5,763 nucleotides of DNA from an uncultured Oscillospiraceae bacterium (GTDB lineage Bacteria; Bacillota; Clostridia; Oscillospirales; Oscillospiraceae), in assembly GCA_934659475.1 (NCBI GenBank), contig CAKUHX010000108.1, forward strand, positions 1-5,763. The letters are read 5' to 3'. The notes under the pieces are model-generated. The model saw nothing but the letters and a program-made list of their open reading frames with translations, ran no database searches and was not told the origin of the DNA. Shown here in pieces: positions 4,669-5,763 of this stretch (position 1 is the stretch's first letter; every line of letters begins with the position of its first letter). The translations under genes and the position numbers were made by a program.

Positions 4669-5763
4669 GTAAGCTGACGAGAGAAGCGCTGAGCGCCCGG
4701 CGGGTGCAGGCCAAGCAGCTGCTGGCCGCCGAGGGGCGGGAGATCCTGGTGTGCGCCGGAACGGGCTGCATCGCCGGCGGCTCCATGAAGATCTACGACT
4801 ATCTGAAGGCCGAGTGCGAGCGCCGGGGCCTGAAGACCCGGGTGTCCCTGCGCCACGAGGGGGCGGGGGACGACGCCATCCACTTCAAGAAGAGCGGCTG
4901 CCACGGCTTCTGCGAGATGGGCCCCCTGCTGACCATCGAGCCGGAGGGCATCCTCTACACCCACGTGAAGGTGGAGGACTGCGACGAGATCATCGAAAAG
5001 ACCATTCTGGGCGGACAGGTGGTGGACCGCCTGCTGTACCAGCTCAATGGCGTGGCCTACGCCCGCCACGACGAGATCCCCTTCTATCAGAAGCAGCAGC
5101 GGGTGGTGCTGGAGAACTGCGGCACCACGGACGCCGAGGATATGGACGAATATCTGGCCCACGACGGCTATCTGGCCTTTGAAAAGGCCCTATTCGAGAT
5201 GACCGGCGAGGAGATCTGCAAAGAGGTGCTGGACTCCGGCCTGCGGGGCCGGGGGGGCGCCGGCTTCCCCGCCGGGCGGAAGTGGGACAGTGTGCGCCGG
5301 CAGCCCGAGGGCAAAAAGTATGTGGTGTGCAACGGCGACGAGGGGGACCCGGGCGCCTTTATGGACCGCTCCATCATGGAGGGCAACCCCCACAGCATCA
5401 TCGAGGGCATGATGATCGCCGCCGTGGCCGCGGGCAGCGATGAGGGCTATATCTACGTCCGGGCGGAGTATCCCCTGGCGGTGGAGCGCCTGCGCATCGC
5501 CATCGCCAAGGACGAGGAGTTGGGCCTGCTGGGGGACAACATCCTGGGCACCGATTTCAGCTTCCACCTGCACATCAACCGGGGGGCCGGGGCCTTCGTC
5601 TGCGGCGAGGGCAGCGCCCTGACCGCCTCCATCGAGGGCAAGCGGGGCATGCCCCGCGTCAAGCCGCCCCGCACGGTGGATCAGGGTCTGTGGGGCAAGC
5701 CCACCGTACTGAATAACGTGGAGACGTTCGCCAACGTGCCGGGCATCATCCGGCAGGGCGCCG
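4665..5763 (+). CDS. nuoF: NuoF-like NADH-binding FMN/Fe-S subunit (HydB/HndC type), 3' end outside window
   Basis: Starts in a 4-base overlap with the NuoE-like gene and stays open for 366 codons to the right edge. Residues 1-120 form an N-terminal thioredoxin-like [2Fe-2S] domain with Cys30, Cys35, Cys79 and Cys83 (CAGTGC and CHGFC), present in HydB/HndC but not in respiratory NuoF. The FMN/NAD(H) core follows: GLRGRGGAGFPAGRKW (192-207), CNGDEGDPGAFMDR (222-235), AEYPLA (267-272), GAGAFVCGEGSALTASIEG (307-325) and KRGMPRVKPP. The SLBB and C-terminal [4Fe-4S] segments, and any ferredoxin-like extension, lie beyond the edge. The protein takes hydride from NADH, or delivers it to NAD+, through FMN and passes electrons to Fe-S clusters. 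The GEGSAL sequence differs from the GEETAL of complex I. The partner catalytic subunit, probably a hydrogenase or formate dehydrogenase, should lie downstream. Confidence 0.93.
   Translation, partial: MSKLTREALSARRVQAKQLLAAEGREILVCAGTGCIAGGSMKIYDYLKAECERRGLKTRVSLRHEGAGDDAIHFKKSGCHGFCEMGPLLTIEPEGILYTHVKVEDCDEIIEKTILGGQVVDRLLYQLNGVAYARHDEIPFYQKQQRVVLENCGTTDAEDMDEYLAHDGYLAFEKALFEMTGEEICKEVLDSGLRGRGGAGFPAGRKWDSVRRQPEGKKYVVCNGDEGDPGAFMDRSIMEGNPHSIIEGMMIAAVAAGSDEGYIYVRAEYPLAVERLRIAIAKDEELGLLGDNILGTDFSFHLHINRGAGAFVCGEGSALTASIEGKRGMPRVKPPRTVDQGLWGKPTVLNNVETFANVPGIIRQGA

Noticed and set aside
4461..5162. 233-codon antisense frame across nuoE/nuoF
   Set aside because: Low-complexity, His/Leu/Val-rich translation typical of antisense shadows in GC-rich DNA; both sense genes are unambiguous.
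4751..5182. 143-codon plus-strand frame inside nuoF
   Set aside because: Arg/Pro/Gly-rich off-frame translation; the nuoF frame over the same bases has the conserved Cys and FMN motifs.

Overview
This window looks like chromosomal DNA of a GC-rich anaerobic Firmicute, probably of the Oscillospiraceae/Ruminococcaceae type (Flavonifractor or Oscillibacter-like). That placement is inference. It rests on strong GC at third codon positions, purine-rich Shine-Dalgarno sites such as AGGAGG, an EtfA fragment that looks clostridial, and a NuoE/NuoF pair of the kind used by soluble anaerobic hydrogenases or formate dehydrogenases. No rRNA, tRNA, CRISPR array or insertion sequence was seen.

Left part (1-878): the C-terminal 191 residues of an FGGY-family carbohydrate kinase, most like glycerol kinase, run rightward off the left edge and stop at 576. 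A very strong hairpin terminator follows at 614-646. Between it and the next gene, on the minus strand, lies a 55-codon fragment of the 3' end of etfA (electron transfer flavoprotein alpha). The rest of that gene is absent. The fragment sits directly behind, and in the same reading frame as, the stop codon of a LysR-type regulator. This looks like a genomic scar.

Middle part (876-3792): a LysR-type regulator points left and is divergent from a two-gene rightward operon. The operon encodes a D-2-hydroxyacid dehydrogenase of the phosphoglycerate dehydrogenase type and an RraA/HMG-aldolase-like protein. The 168-base divergent region holds a good extended -10 promoter for the regulator, two imperfect dyads that could be operators, and a small hairpin just before the dehydrogenase ribosome binding site. 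A strong intrinsic terminator ends the operon. The arrangement suggests an inducible module in which a 2-hydroxy/2-oxo acid is interconverted by the dehydrogenase and cleaved or decarboxylated by the RraA-like enzyme. The substrate cannot be read from the sequence.

Right part (3793-5763): about 390 bases without a convincing gene contain a weak promoter and a questionable 52-codon ORF. They lead into nuoE-like and nuoF-like genes that overlap by four bases (ATGA). The NuoE-like protein carries a [2Fe-2S] thioredoxin-like domain. The NuoF-like protein has its own N-terminal [2Fe-2S] domain, followed by the FMN/NAD-binding core, and runs off the right edge. The pair would form the NAD(H)-reactive diaphorase part of a larger soluble complex whose catalytic subunit lies outside the window.
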